Positions 25,329 to 33,205 of a stretch of DNA of 58,491 nucleotides are shown piece after piece. Both the position numbers and the translations under genes were made by a program. The stretch lies in contig CAYPQM010000015.1 of assembly GCA_964412845.1 (NCBI GenBank), forward strand, positions 1 through 58,491, read 5' to 3'. Position 1 is the first letter of the stretch. Each line of letters begins with the position of its first letter. Below the pieces are notes generated by a model. That model had not been told where the DNA came from, did no database searches, and saw only the letters and a program-made list of their open reading frames with translations. This DNA is from JAWWPY01 sp964412845. GTDB lineage: Bacteria; Actinomycetota; Actinomycetes; Streptosporangiales; Streptosporangiaceae.

Positions 25329-26090
25329 TTACATGACGGCGAGCTGGCCGCCGTCGATGACCAGGCCGGTTCCGTGGATGAACGACGCGTCATCGGAGGC
25401 CAGGAACGCGTAGGCGGCCGCCACCTCGTCGGCCGTGCCCGCCCGGCGCAGCGGTATCCGGTCCCGCGCGTAGGCCTCCTCGAATCCCGGCTGCAGCCGC
25501 GCCGAGATGGCCGCGTTCAGCGGCGTGCTGATGTAGCCGGGGCACAGTGCGTTGACCCGGATTCCCCGCTCACCCAGCTCGACCGCCATCGTCTTGGTCA
25601 GCAGCAGGACGCCGCCCTTGGACGCGTTGTAGTGCGCGTAGTCCTCCTCGCCGGCGACCCCGTTCGTCGATGACATGTTGATGATCACCCCGGCGCCGCG
25701 CCGTGCCATGTGCCTGCTGACGGCCTGCGCCACCAGGAACATCCCCCGGAGGTTGACGGCGACTATCTGATCCCATTCCTGCGCCGGGATGTCAAGGAAC
25801 GCGGTGCGCACGGAGATGCCGGCGTTGTTGGCCAGCACGTCCACGCCGCCCAGGGCCGCCTCGGCCGCCTCGGCCAGCCGCGCGACGTCGGACTCCAGGC
25901 TGACGTCGCAGGCCAGCCCCGAGACCGGGCCGACGCCGGCCAGGTCAGTCACGGCCCGTTCCACCTCGGCGGCGACCAGGCCGCACAGGAAGACCCGGCA
26001 TCCTTCTTCCAGGAAGCGTCGCGCCGCGGCCAGCCCGATCCCGCTACTGCCGCCGCTGATCAGGACTCCCTTGCCGGCCAGTCCGCGCAT
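25329..26090 (-). CDS. SDR family oxidoreductase
   Basis: A 253-residue classical SDR. Visible are the glycine motif SGGSSGIG near the N-terminus, NNAG (LANNAGIS), the catalytic Ser (INMSSTNG), the YxxxK pair in YNASKGG (Tyr-Asn-Ala-Ser-Lys) and the family ending GLVIDGGQL. The start is set at the ATG before RGLAGKGVLISGG. It is divergent from the IclR gene, and the palindromic operator at 26227-26243 lies 137 bp before its start codon, so joint regulation is possible. Oxidation of a hydroxyl in the amino-sugar or keto-deoxy-acid branch is the likely role; the substrate is not known. Confidence 0.88.
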   Translation of the reverse strand: MRGLAGKGVLISGGSSGIGLAAARRFLEEGCRVFLCGLVAAEVERAVTDLAGVGPVSGLACDVSLESDVARLAEAAEAALGGVDVLANNAGISVRTAFLDIPAQEWDQIVAVNLRGMFLVAQAVSRHMARRGAGVIINMSSTNGVAGEEDYAHYNASKGGVLLLTKTMAVELGERGIRVNALCPGYISTPLNAAISARLQPGFEEAYARDRIPLRRAGTADEVAAAYAFLASDDASFIHGTGLVIDGGQLAVM

Positions 26091-26198
26091 GTCCCACGCC
26101 CCAGATCCTCGTTGTCGCAACTGCCCGCACGCTCAGGGCCGTCTGCCCAGTCGGGCCAGCCGGCGTCGGCCACCCAGGGCAGCCGCGCCTCCCACAAA

Positions 26199-26243
26199 TT
26201 AGCGGCGATCCGGCATCTGGTCTATGATTCCGTCTACCGGAAT
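26199..26243 (+). promoter_or_regulatory. Promoter and palindromic operator ATTCCG-N5-CGGAAT of the IclR gene
   Basis: A perfect 6-5-6 palindrome at 26227-26243, 27 nt before the GTG start, overlaps a good -10 box TATGAT (26223-26228). A weak -35 (TTAGCG, 26199-26204) lies 18 bp upstream. The same palindrome occurs at 27104 and 29627, pointing to autoregulation plus control of the two downstream units. Confidence 0.65.
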
Positions 26244-26270
26244 GGGATCAACGCTCTGTGGGAGTGGTGC

Positions 26271-27062
26271 GTGCAGGCCAAGGACGAGTCTCCGGTCACG
26301 AGCGTAGATCGCGCGCTACGGATCCTCACCGTTATCGGCGGTGCGTCCCGCGGGCTCTCGCTGGACGAGCTGTCCGGCGCCCTGGACATCCCGAAGAGTT
26401 CCCTGCACCGGATACTCGCCGCGCTGAAATACCGCAGGTTCGTGGCCCAGCCGGAGTCGGGCGGTTCCTACTTCCTCGGCACGGAACTGCTGGCGACCGC
26501 CTTCCGCTTCTCGGACATGCTCGACCTGCGGGCCCTCATCCACCCGCTGCTGGCCCGGCTGCACGGCGAACTGAACGAGACGGCGCATATGGCGGTGCTG
26601 GACGGTGCCGAGGTCGTCTACCAGGACAAACTTGACGCATCACACTCGATCAAGCTGTTGTCCGTGATCGGCGGCCGCAACCCCGCGCATGCCACCGGGG
26701 TCGGCAAGGCGCTGCTCGCCTGGACCTACCCCACTGATGAGGCCGTGGCGGCGTGGGTCACCGTCTGGTCGCCGCTGGCGGCGCGGACCCGCCGGACGAT
26801 CACCTCGGCCGCGAAACTGGCCGAGGAACTGGCCCTGGTGCGCGAGCAGGGCTACGCGCTGGACCTCGAAGAGAACGAGACCGGGGTCCGGTGCGCGGCC
26901 GTCCCCATCTTCCTGGGCCGGCCGGTCCCGGCGGCCGCGGTGAGCGTGACCGTGCTCGGCAGCCGCGCGGACGTCGCCCGGCTGGCCGAACTCGGCGGCT
27001 ACCTCAGCCGGACCGCTGCTGAGTGGTCCGAGGTGCCGGCGGCCGGCGGCCCTGGGCATTGA
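26271..27062 (+). CDS. IclR family transcriptional regulator of the amino-sugar cluster
   Basis: 263 residues. The N-terminal winged helix (LSLDELSGALDIPKSSLHRI) is followed by the IclR effector domain (LHGELNETAHMAVLDG and the ATGVGKALLAW segment). The frame stays open far upstream, but the GTG at 26271 with GGGAG about 6 nt before it gives a protein that starts at the domain, and the operator/promoter lies just upstream. It sits between the SDR (divergent) and the RidA operon. It is the natural reader of the ATTCCG-N5-CGGAAT sites. The effector is unknown, perhaps an aminosugar acid or keto-deoxy acid. Confidence 0.92.
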   Translation: MQAKDESPVTSVDRALRILTVIGGASRGLSLDELSGALDIPKSSLHRILAALKYRRFVAQPESGGSYFLGTELLATAFRFSDMLDLRALIHPLLARLHGELNETAHMAVLDGAEVVYQDKLDASHSIKLLSVIGGRNPAHATGVGKALLAWTYPTDEAVAAWVTVWSPLAARTRRTITSAAKLAEELALVREQGYALDLEENETGVRCAAVPIFLGRPVPAAAVSVTVLGSRADVARLAELGGYLSRTAAEWSEVPAAGGPGH

Positions 27063-27120
27063 CACCTGCCAGGCCGGCTGAAATGCTCCAATGCGGGAAT
27101 GCTATTCCGACATACGGAAC
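27059..27120 (+). promoter_or_regulatory. Promoter and operator of the RidA-lactonase operon
   Basis: -35 TTGACA (27059-27064), 17-bp spacer, -10 AATGCT (27082-27087). The operator ATTCCG-ACATA-CGGAAC (27104-27120; one mismatch to the perfect palindrome) lies just downstream of the expected start point and 23 nt before the RidA ATG. An overlapping GGAAT-GCT-ATTCC inverted repeat (27096-27108) may be a second half-site. Confidence 0.6.
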
Positions 27121-27143
27121 ACTTAACGATAAGGTGGCAGCGC

Positions 27144-27548
27144 ATGTCCAAGGAGGCCGTGGGCGGCAGCCAGCCAGGCGGCGCCTACTCCCCGGGAATC
27201 ATTGCGGAAGGCCGGTTCGTCTATGTGGCGGGCCAGGCACCGATCCGCGACGGTGTGGTCATCGGGGAGACCGTCGGCGAGCAGACCAAGGTCACGCTGG
27301 ACAATCTTGCCGCGGTGCTGGCGAACGCCGGCGCGAGCCTGGCGGACGTCGTGCGGTGCGGCGTTTTCCTGGCCGACATGGCCGACTTCGCGGAGATGAA
27401 CAAGGCGTACGCGGAAGTCTTCCCGCACCCGCTGCCGGCCAGGACGACGGTCGGGGTCCAGCTCGGCGGGTTCAAGGTGGAGATCGACTGCGTGGCCGTG
27501 CTGCCGGACCAGCCGGGGTCCGGGACCGGCTCGGAGGCCGTGGGTTGA
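27144..27548 (+). CDS. RidA family enamine/imine deaminase
   Basis: A 134-residue YjgF/YER057c/UK114-type protein. It shows the opening SQPGGAYSPGIIAEGRFVYVAGQ and the active-site arginine in LPARTTVGVQL. RidA hydrolyses reactive enamines and imines released by PLP enzymes to 2-keto acids and ammonia. The nearby PLP deaminase therefore gives it an obvious source of substrate. The ATG at 27144 is preceded by AAGGTGG. The stop overlaps the TTG start of the SMP-30 gene (TTGA), so the two are coupled. Confidence 0.9.
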   Translation: MSKEAVGGSQPGGAYSPGIIAEGRFVYVAGQAPIRDGVVIGETVGEQTKVTLDNLAAVLANAGASLADVVRCGVFLADMADFAEMNKAYAEVFPHPLPARTTVGVQLGGFKVEIDCVAVLPDQPGSGTGSEAVG

Positions 27549-28390
27549 CCGCCGCACCGGTCCCACTGCCGGTGCCCGCCGCCACCCTCGGCGAGGGGCC
27601 CTGCTGGGACAGTTCGACAGGATCGCTGTACTGGGTGGACATCCCGGCCGGCCGGGTGCACCGGCTGGACGGCGACGGCGCACACCAGAGCTGGGACGCG
27701 GGCCAGGCGGTCGGCGCGGTCGTGCTGCGTGCCTCCGGCGGGCTGGTCCTCGCGGCCCGGAGTGGTTTCCTGACCCTGGACCCGGAGACCGGCGACGTCG
27801 CCCCGCTGGTCGCGATCGAACTTGCCGCCGGAGTTCGGATGAACGACGGCAAGTGTGACCCGGCCGGGCGCTTCTTCGCCGGCACGATGGCCGACGACGA
27901 GGCCCCGGACCAGGGCACGCTGTACCGGCTGGACCCCGATCACCGCGTCACCGAGGTCATCCCCGGGGTGACCATCTCCAACGGGATCGGCTGGAGTCCG
28001 GACGGCGGCACCATGTACTACATCGACTCAGCGACGCACCGGGTCGACGTGCTGGACTATGACCCGGCCACCGGCGCGATCTCCGGCCGCCACCCGTTCG
28101 CCAGCGTCGACGCGGGGGAGGCGGTACCCGACGGCCTCGCCGTGGACGCCGAAGGCTGCGTCTGGGTCGCGCTCTGGGACGGCGGGGCGGTATTGCGGTT
28201 CGGCCCGGACGGCCGCCTGAAGCAGACCCTGGAACTGCCGGTGCCGAGGGTGACCAGCTGCGCCTTCGGCGGTCCCGGCCTGGAAACCCTCTACATCACC
28301 ACCGCAGCAGGCCCCGGCGATTCTGGCGGGGAACTGTTCGCCGCGACGCCCGGAGTCGCCGGCCTGGTGACCCATGCTTATCAAGGCTGA
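27545..28390 (+). CDS. SMP-30/gluconolactonase/LRE family lactonase
   Basis: A 281-residue six-bladed beta-propeller. The four metal-site elements are present: the Glu of LGEGPCWD, the Asn of RMNDGKCDPAGRFFAGTM, the Asn of ISNGIGWSPDG and the Asp of VPDGLAVDAEG. It opens aldonolactones to aldonic acids in the cytoplasm. The start is a TTG overlapping the RidA stop; an in-frame GTG at 27572 is a weaker alternative. With the zinc dehydrogenase next in line, the pair can oxidise an aldose to its lactone and then hydrolyse it, a standard non-phosphorylative route. Confidence 0.9.
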   Translation: MTAAPVPLPVPAATLGEGPCWDSSTGSLYWVDIPAGRVHRLDGDGAHQSWDAGQAVGAVVLRASGGLVLAARSGFLTLDPETGDVAPLVAIELAAGVRMNDGKCDPAGRFFAGTMADDEAPDQGTLYRLDPDHRVTEVIPGVTISNGIGWSPDGGTMYYIDSATHRVDVLDYDPATGAISGRHPFASVDAGEAVPDGLAVDAEGCVWVALWDGGAVLRFGPDGRLKQTLELPVPRVTSCAFGGPGLETLYITTAAGPGDSGGELFAATPGVAGLVTHAYQG

Positions 28391-28583
28391 ATGGCACAGC
28401 ACCGGAAGCAGCCGGGCTGGATGCCCGGCGGGCTGGATGCCCGGCCCGGGACCGCCCACGGCCCGGCCCCGCCCGCTGCCCGGCCCGGTCTGCTGCCGAG
28501 CCCGCTTCGCCGCCCGCCCGGCTCGGCCGGGCACAGCCCTATGACCGGAGGTCTCTTGTGATGCTCGCAACGGATGTGACGCG
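28391..28583. other. 193-nt GC-rich spacer with imperfect short repeats
   Basis: The spacer repeats GCTGGATGCCCGGC twice and then carries many GCCCGGCC-like stretches, which could form hairpins and reduce transcription into the dehydrogenase gene. No clear IclR-type site is present, so the dehydrogenase may still depend on the RidA promoter. Confidence 0.45.
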
Positions 28584-29519
28584 GTGAAGGCGCTGGTCTT
28601 CACCGGGCCGGCCGCGGTGGAGATGCAGGACGTCGCCGAGCCGCAGGTGGCCGCGGGCGAGGTGCTCGTGCATGTGCGGTCGGCCGGCATCTGCGGCAGT
28701 GAGCTGCACGGAGCCCGGACCCCAGGTTTCCGGGTCCCGCCGCTGATCATGGGGCACGAGTTCGCGGGGATGAGCGACAACGGCGACCCGGTCATCATCA
28801 ACCCCATCCTGTCCTGTGGGACCTGCGACCTGTGCCTCGGCGGCCTCCGGCACGTCTGCCGCCAGCGCCGCATCGTCGGGGTGCACAGCGCGGGCGGGTT
28901 CGCCGAACGGGTCGCCGTGCCCGGCTCGGCGCTACGGCCGCTGCCGGACGGGATGAGCTGGGCCGTCGCCGCCCTGGTCGAGCCGGCGGCCAACGCCCGG
29001 CATGCCTGGAACCTGGCCGGCGCCCCGGCCGGCGGCCGGGTGGCGGTACTTGGATGCGGGGCCATCGGCCTGCTGTGCCTGCTCACCGCGCGGGCCGGCG
29101 GTGCGGCCCGGGTCGATGTGACAGACCTGTCCAGCGACCGGACCGCCGAGGCGCTCCGCCTCGGCGCCGCCGCGGCGGGGACGGCGCTCGACGGCGAGTA
29201 CGACGTGATCTTCGACGCCGTGGGGTCGGCCGGCACCCGCGCCCAGTCGGTGCAGCAGCTGCGGCCCGGCGGGGCGGCGGTGTGGCTCGGGCTCGCGGAC
29301 ACCGCCGCCGGGTTCGACGGGGCCGGGCTGGTCCGCGGCGAAAAGCGGGTGCTGGGTTCGTTCGCCTACACCGACGAGGAGTTCGCGGCGACGGCGCAGC
29401 ACCTGGCCGGCTGGGACGTGAGCTGGACGGACAGCTACCCGCTGGCGGATGGCGCGGAGATATTCACCGCGCTGATGAACGGTGCGCCGCAGCCGGTCAA
29501 GGCGCTGCTCACGCCCTGA
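28584..29519 (+). CDS. Zinc-dependent alcohol/polyol dehydrogenase (MDR family)
   Basis: A 311-residue medium-chain dehydrogenase, slightly shorter than the usual 340. It has the catalytic Cys (AGICGSELHG), the GHEFAG motif, the structural four-Cys lobe (SCGTCDLCLGGLRHVC), the VEPAANA segment and the Rossmann motif VLGCGAIGLL. It oxidises a secondary alcohol or an aldose C1 with NAD(P). It starts at a GTG with a weak ribosome site. Following RidA and SMP-30, it is the candidate first step turning the imported (amino)sugar into its lactone; sorbitol-, galactitol- and threonine-type specificities cannot be separated here. Confidence 0.88.
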   Translation: MKALVFTGPAAVEMQDVAEPQVAAGEVLVHVRSAGICGSELHGARTPGFRVPPLIMGHEFAGMSDNGDPVIINPILSCGTCDLCLGGLRHVCRQRRIVGVHSAGGFAERVAVPGSALRPLPDGMSWAVAALVEPAANARHAWNLAGAPAGGRVAVLGCGAIGLLCLLTARAGGAARVDVTDLSSDRTAEALRLGAAAAGTALDGEYDVIFDAVGSAGTRAQSVQQLRPGGAAVWLGLADTAAGFDGAGLVRGEKRVLGSFAYTDEEFAATAQHLAGWDVSWTDSYPLADGAEIFTALMNGAPQPVKALLTP

Positions 29520-29572
29520 GCCCGCTCCCGGAGCCGGGCCGGGACCGTGCCCGAACCGTGCCGTCCTGAGCC

Positions 29573-29643
29573 TTGACGGCCGATACGCCGAGGTACACAA
29601 TGATCCCCAAGTCAAAGCAGAACGGCAATCCGTATCGCGGAAT
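29573..29643 (+). promoter_or_regulatory. Promoter and operator of the sugar transport/hydrolase operon
   Basis: -35 TTGACG (29573-29578), 17-bp spacer, -10 CACAAT (29596-29601). The operator AATCCG-TATCG-CGGAAT (29627-29643) differs from the perfect palindrome at one position. It lies downstream of the expected start point and 45 nt before the ATG, the same layout as at the RidA promoter. Confidence 0.6.
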
Positions 29644-29688
29644 GCCGACGTCAAACCCGGTGCGGGTGGCCGCGACGAGAGGTGACCG

Positions 29689-30996
29689 ATGAAGCGGATC
29701 GGCTTTCCGGTGGCAGCGGCCCTGGTGCTGCTCGTCGCGGCATGTTCTGGCGGATCATCCACCGGCTCCTCGGCGCCGGGCGGCGTCGTCAACCTGACCA
29801 TGTGGGAGGGCTACACGCCGCCGCCACCGGCTAGCCAGGGCGCGGAGTTCGAGTCGCTGAAGGGGATCGTCGCCGCGTTCACCAAGCTGCACCCGAAGAT
29901 CCACATCCGGATGGAGTACGTCAACAACGACTACGCGCTGCAGAAGGTCACCGTCGCGCTGCAGGGCGGCCAGCAGCCCGACATCTCCTATCAGTACGGC
30001 ACCAACATGCCGCAGGTCAGCCAGTCCTCGCAGATCGTGAACCTGACCCAGGACGTGAAGCAGGCCTCGTTCGGCTGGAATGACTTCTTCCCCGGCGAGC
30101 GGGACGTGGCCACGGTGACCGGGAAGGTCTTCGGCGTCCCGGCACTGGTCGACAACCTGGCCGTTGTCTACAACACGAAGCTGTTCGCCCAGCATCACCT
30201 CACGCCGCCCGGCCCGGACTGGACCTGGAGCGAGCTCGCGGCGGACGCGAAGGCGATCGCCGACCCGGCCAAGAAGATCTTCGGCCTCACCTTCCCGGCG
30301 GACGGCAGCGAGACCACGGTCTGGGAGTACGAGGCGATGCTCTGGGAGGCCGGCGGCGGCATCCTGAACAAGGACAATTCCAAGGCCATCTTCAACTCAC
30401 CGGCCGGGGTCAAGGCGCTGGCCACACTGCGCTCGATGCAGCAGGCCCACTCGCTCTACCTGGACTTCCATCCCGACGCGGGAACGAGCGAGAGCCTGTT
30501 CAACTCCGGCAAGCTCGGCATGATCATCACCGGCCCGTGGGACCTGTCCAGCTTCCCCGACGTGCACTACGGCGTGCAGGACATGCCGTCGTTCGCCCCC
30601 GGCGGCAGCCACCAGACGATCTCCGGCCCGGACAACTGGGTGGTCTTCAACAACGGGACGGCCCGGGTCAGCGCGTCCCTGGAGTTCCTGCGTTACCTGG
30701 CCTCTCCCGCCGTCCAGCTGAAGAACTCGATTGCCACCAGTGACCTGCCCACCCGCGCCTCGGTGCAGAAACTGCCCGGCTTCGCCCAGTTCAACAAGAA
30801 GTATCCGGGGGCCGGGACGTTCGCCGCGAACCTGGCCAACGTGAAGCAGGCCCGCCCGCAGATCGCGACCTACCCCCGGGTGTCCGCCGCGCTCGGCCGG
30901 GAGGTCGTCGCCGCCCTGCTCGGCCAGGCCGCCCCGCAGGCCGCGCTGAACTCCGCCGCCCAGCAGTCCGACTCCTACCTGTCGGTGGCCGGGTAG
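29689..30996 (+). CDS. Sugar ABC transporter substrate-binding lipoprotein (family 1)
   Basis: A 435-residue extracellular solute-binding protein of the MalE/UgpB type. The signal peptide ends in a lipobox (LLVAAC) with a Ser/Gly linker, so it is anchored on the outer face of the membrane. The mature part has the LTMWEGYTPPPP start and the family segment GKLGMIITGPWDLSSF. It delivers oligosaccharides to the two permeases that follow. Its Trp/Tyr-rich surface suggests a sugar ligand. It is the first gene of the operon 29689-38662 and is controlled by the operator at 29627. Confidence 0.93.
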   Translation: MKRIGFPVAAALVLLVAACSGGSSTGSSAPGGVVNLTMWEGYTPPPPASQGAEFESLKGIVAAFTKLHPKIHIRMEYVNNDYALQKVTVALQGGQQPDISYQYGTNMPQVSQSSQIVNLTQDVKQASFGWNDFFPGERDVATVTGKVFGVPALVDNLAVVYNTKLFAQHHLTPPGPDWTWSELAADAKAIADPAKKIFGLTFPADGSETTVWEYEAMLWEAGGGILNKDNSKAIFNSPAGVKALATLRSMQQAHSLYLDFHPDAGTSESLFNSGKLGMIITGPWDLSSFPDVHYGVQDMPSFAPGGSHQTISGPDNWVVFNNGTARVSASLEFLRYLASPAVQLKNSIATSDLPTRASVQKLPGFAQFNKKYPGAGTFAANLANVKQARPQIATYPRVSAALGREVVAALLGQAAPQAALNSAAQQSDSYLSVAG

Positions 30997-31006
30997 CGGA
31001 CGGCAG

Positions 31007-31894
31007 ATGCGCATCCGCCGGATCCTCGAGTCCGATCACCTGGCCGGCTGGGCCTTCGCGTTCCCGGCCGTGTTCCTGATCTTCATCTTCGGGATCGTGC
31101 CGGTGGTCTGGTCCGCGCTGCTGTCGTTCCAGCACACGAACCTGCTTTCGACGCCGCACTGGGTCGGTTTCGCGAACTACCAGGCGCTGACCAAGGACCC
31201 GCTGTTCAAGCAGTCGGTCGAGCACAGCCTGGTCTACACGGCGCTGTTCGTGCCGTTGTCGGTAGCGGGCGGGCTGTTCACCGCGATCGCGCTGAACCGC
31301 CGGATCCGCGGCGTCCGGTGGTACCGGACCGCGGTCTTCGTGCCGGTCGTACTGTCCACCATCGCCACCGCGATCATGTTCCTGTGGCTGCTTGACCCGA
31401 ACTTCGGCCTGATCAACTACCTGCTCTCACGGGTCGGCCTGGGGCCGTACGGCTTCTTCGACAGCACCAGCGGCGCGCTGTACTCGATCGTCGGGATGAC
31501 TGTGTGGGGCTGGATCGGCTTCGACGTGATCATCTACCTGGCCGCGCTGCAGGGCATCCCCCCGGCCCTGGTCGAGGCGGCCGAGATCGACGGCGCCCGG
31601 ACCTGGGGCATGTTCCGCAACATCACCCTGCCGCTGCTGGGGCCGGCCACGCTGTTCCTGGTCGTCTGGTCGTCCATCAACGCCCTGCAACTGTTCGACG
31701 AGGTCTACTTCCTGACCAAGGGCGGCCCGGGCACCGCCACCTCGGTCGTCGTCTACTACCTGTTCAGCCTGGCGTTCCAGCAAGGCATCGCCGGTTATGC
31801 CGCGGCCATCGCCTACGTCCTGCTCATCGCCATCCTCAGCCTCACCCTGGTCCAGCTCTGGATCGGCCGCCGACTCGTCTACTACGCCTCTTGA
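31007..31894 (+). CDS. Sugar ABC transporter permease (MalF/UgpA type)
   Basis: A 295-residue membrane protein with six predicted helices. The EAA loop that contacts the ATPase is intact (EAAEIDGARTWGMFRNITLP). It forms the translocation channel with the partner encoded at 33206. The final codon and stop are odd: the last Ser codon borrows one base from the inserted TnpB element, and the TGA stop lies wholly inside the element's end. Removing the element gives Ser-TCA followed by TGA overlapping the next ATG, so the protein sequence is unchanged and the gene should still work. Confidence 0.93.
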   Translation: MRIRRILESDHLAGWAFAFPAVFLIFIFGIVPVVWSALLSFQHTNLLSTPHWVGFANYQALTKDPLFKQSVEHSLVYTALFVPLSVAGGLFTAIALNRRIRGVRWYRTAVFVPVVLSTIATAIMFLWLLDPNFGLINYLLSRVGLGPYGFFDSTSGALYSIVGMTVWGWIGFDVIIYLAALQGIPPALVEAAEIDGARTWGMFRNITLPLLGPATLFLVVWSSINALQLFDEVYFLTKGGPGTATSVVVYYLFSLAFQQGIAGYAAAIAYVLLIAILSLTLVQLWIGRRLVYYAS

Positions 31895-32040
31895 CATCCT
31901 CCCCAGCATTGGCTGGGGATTCCAACTAGCTCGCTAGGAGTCCAGGTTGAGGTTCGCGGTTCACCCGCCCGCCCAACGGCGAGCGTCCCCGCGCAGTCAC
32001 GGCATGCCCTGCCGCGATGTTGCGTGCCGCGTTCACGTCG
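31891..32040 (-). ncRNA. Candidate omega (right-end) RNA of the TnpB element
   Basis: TnpB guide RNAs are made from the 3' end of tnpB and the right end, running into flanking DNA. Both hairpins noted at 31901-31918 and 31926-31937 lie here. Read on the minus strand, the flank just past the border would supply the guide GAGGCGTAGTAGACGAGTCG, which is the end of the upstream permease gene, that is, the empty target site. The 5' limit is a guess. Confidence 0.4.
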
Positions 32041-33110
32041 GCGTTGCCGGTGTATCCGCAGGACCGGCAGCGGAAGACGGCTTGGCTCTCGCGCGCCTTG
32101 GCATCCACGGTCCTGCATACCGAGCACGTCTGGCTCGTGTACGCGGGATTGACTCTCTCGACTCGGCCGACGGCCTTATCCTCCAGTCGACCTGCCAGCA
32201 GGCCCCAGCCGGAAGCAAGAATCGATCTGTTGAGGTCGGCCTTGGCGGCCACATTGCGCCCGGGCACGGCAAGACTTCCCCTGGCCGAGCGGGTCATGTT
32301 CCGGATTTGCAGGTCCTCAATTCGGATCACGTCGAATCGCACGGCCAGGCCGGTGGACACCTTCTCGGCCCAGTCCCTGCGCGCGTCGGTCTCTCGGGCC
32401 CTCAGCCGCGCCATCTGGACTCTGACCCGGACGCGGCGCTTCGAGCCTGGCTTTGCGCGGGCCAGACGGCGCTGCAGTCGTACGAGCCGCTCCTGCCGCT
32501 GCTGGCTGGGCCGAGGAATCTTCAGCAACTCTCCTGTGGACAAAGCTGCGGAAACAGCTACGCCACGGTCAATGCCGACTACGGCACCAGTGCCCGGCCC
32601 CGGAATAGGCGCTGGAATCACGGCGAATGCGATGTGCCACCGTCCCGAACGGTCATGAGTGACCCGGTAGGACTTAGCGTCCCTGGGGACGGCACGAGAC
32701 CAGCGGAACTGCAGTCACCCTGCCTTAGGCACCAATACTTCGCCGACATGACGGCTCACCCGACGGACATGCTCCGGCTTGACCGCAACGACGCGGAAGC
32801 TTTCGTGCCTCCCGGCCTTCCGCCACGTCGGTCGGCGATGCGTACCCCCGAAGAAGTAGCTCATGGCCTGTGCGAAATCTCGCAGCGCCTGCTGCTGCAC
32901 CATCTGGGATCCGCGTCGCAACCACTCATTCTCGGCGCGAGCCTCGGTGAGTTGGCGGCACTGTGCCAGGTAGCCAGGCGCAGAAGCCCGGCCCAGCCGC
33001 CAATGCCGGTGCTGCTCAACAGCGAGATTCCAGATAAACCGCGTGTGCGAGCAATGCATGACCAGTATTGGCTCTTGTGTCCGCGAAGGTGTCAGGCGAT
33101 AGCGAGACAT
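31926..33110 (-). pseudogene. tnpB: TnpB (OrfB) RNA-guided nuclease gene with one in-frame TGA
   Basis: From the ATG at 33110 (MSRYRLTP, the typical start) one frame of 394 codons runs to 31926, broken only by TGA at 32715-32717 (codon 132) inside PKAG-stop-LQFRW, where homologues have Trp; TGG to TGA is one base. Downstream, the RuvC-like residues are all present: Asp in GIDRG, Glu in IRIEDLQI and Asp in NADVNAARN, plus the CSVC...CRSC zinc ribbon. Only the nonsense codon disables it, so the loss is recent, or the codon is occasionally read through. Confidence 0.85.
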
Positions 33111-33205
33111 AAATCGAAAGTATCGGCGACCACTGACAATTCTGCGGGCGTGAAGTGGATCTTCATGGTTATCTCGAACATGGAGTTCTCCGATGTGCAA
33201 GCGCT

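Larger units (their letters stand above)
31891..33205 (-). mobile_element. TnpB-only IS200/IS605-family (IS1341-type) insertion between two permease genes
   Basis: 1315 bp containing only a tnpB gene, in the opposite direction to the operon. The right end (31891-31937) holds a CCCCAGC-ATTG-GCTGGGG hairpin and a CTAGC-TC-GCTAG hairpin and ends, read on the minus strand, with GAGGATGTCAA, the usual right-end pattern of such elements. No target duplication is expected. Cutting at 31890/31891 and 33205/33206 joins GCCTC to ATGAGC and recreates an ATGA overlap between the permease genes, which supports these borders. Confidence 0.75.
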
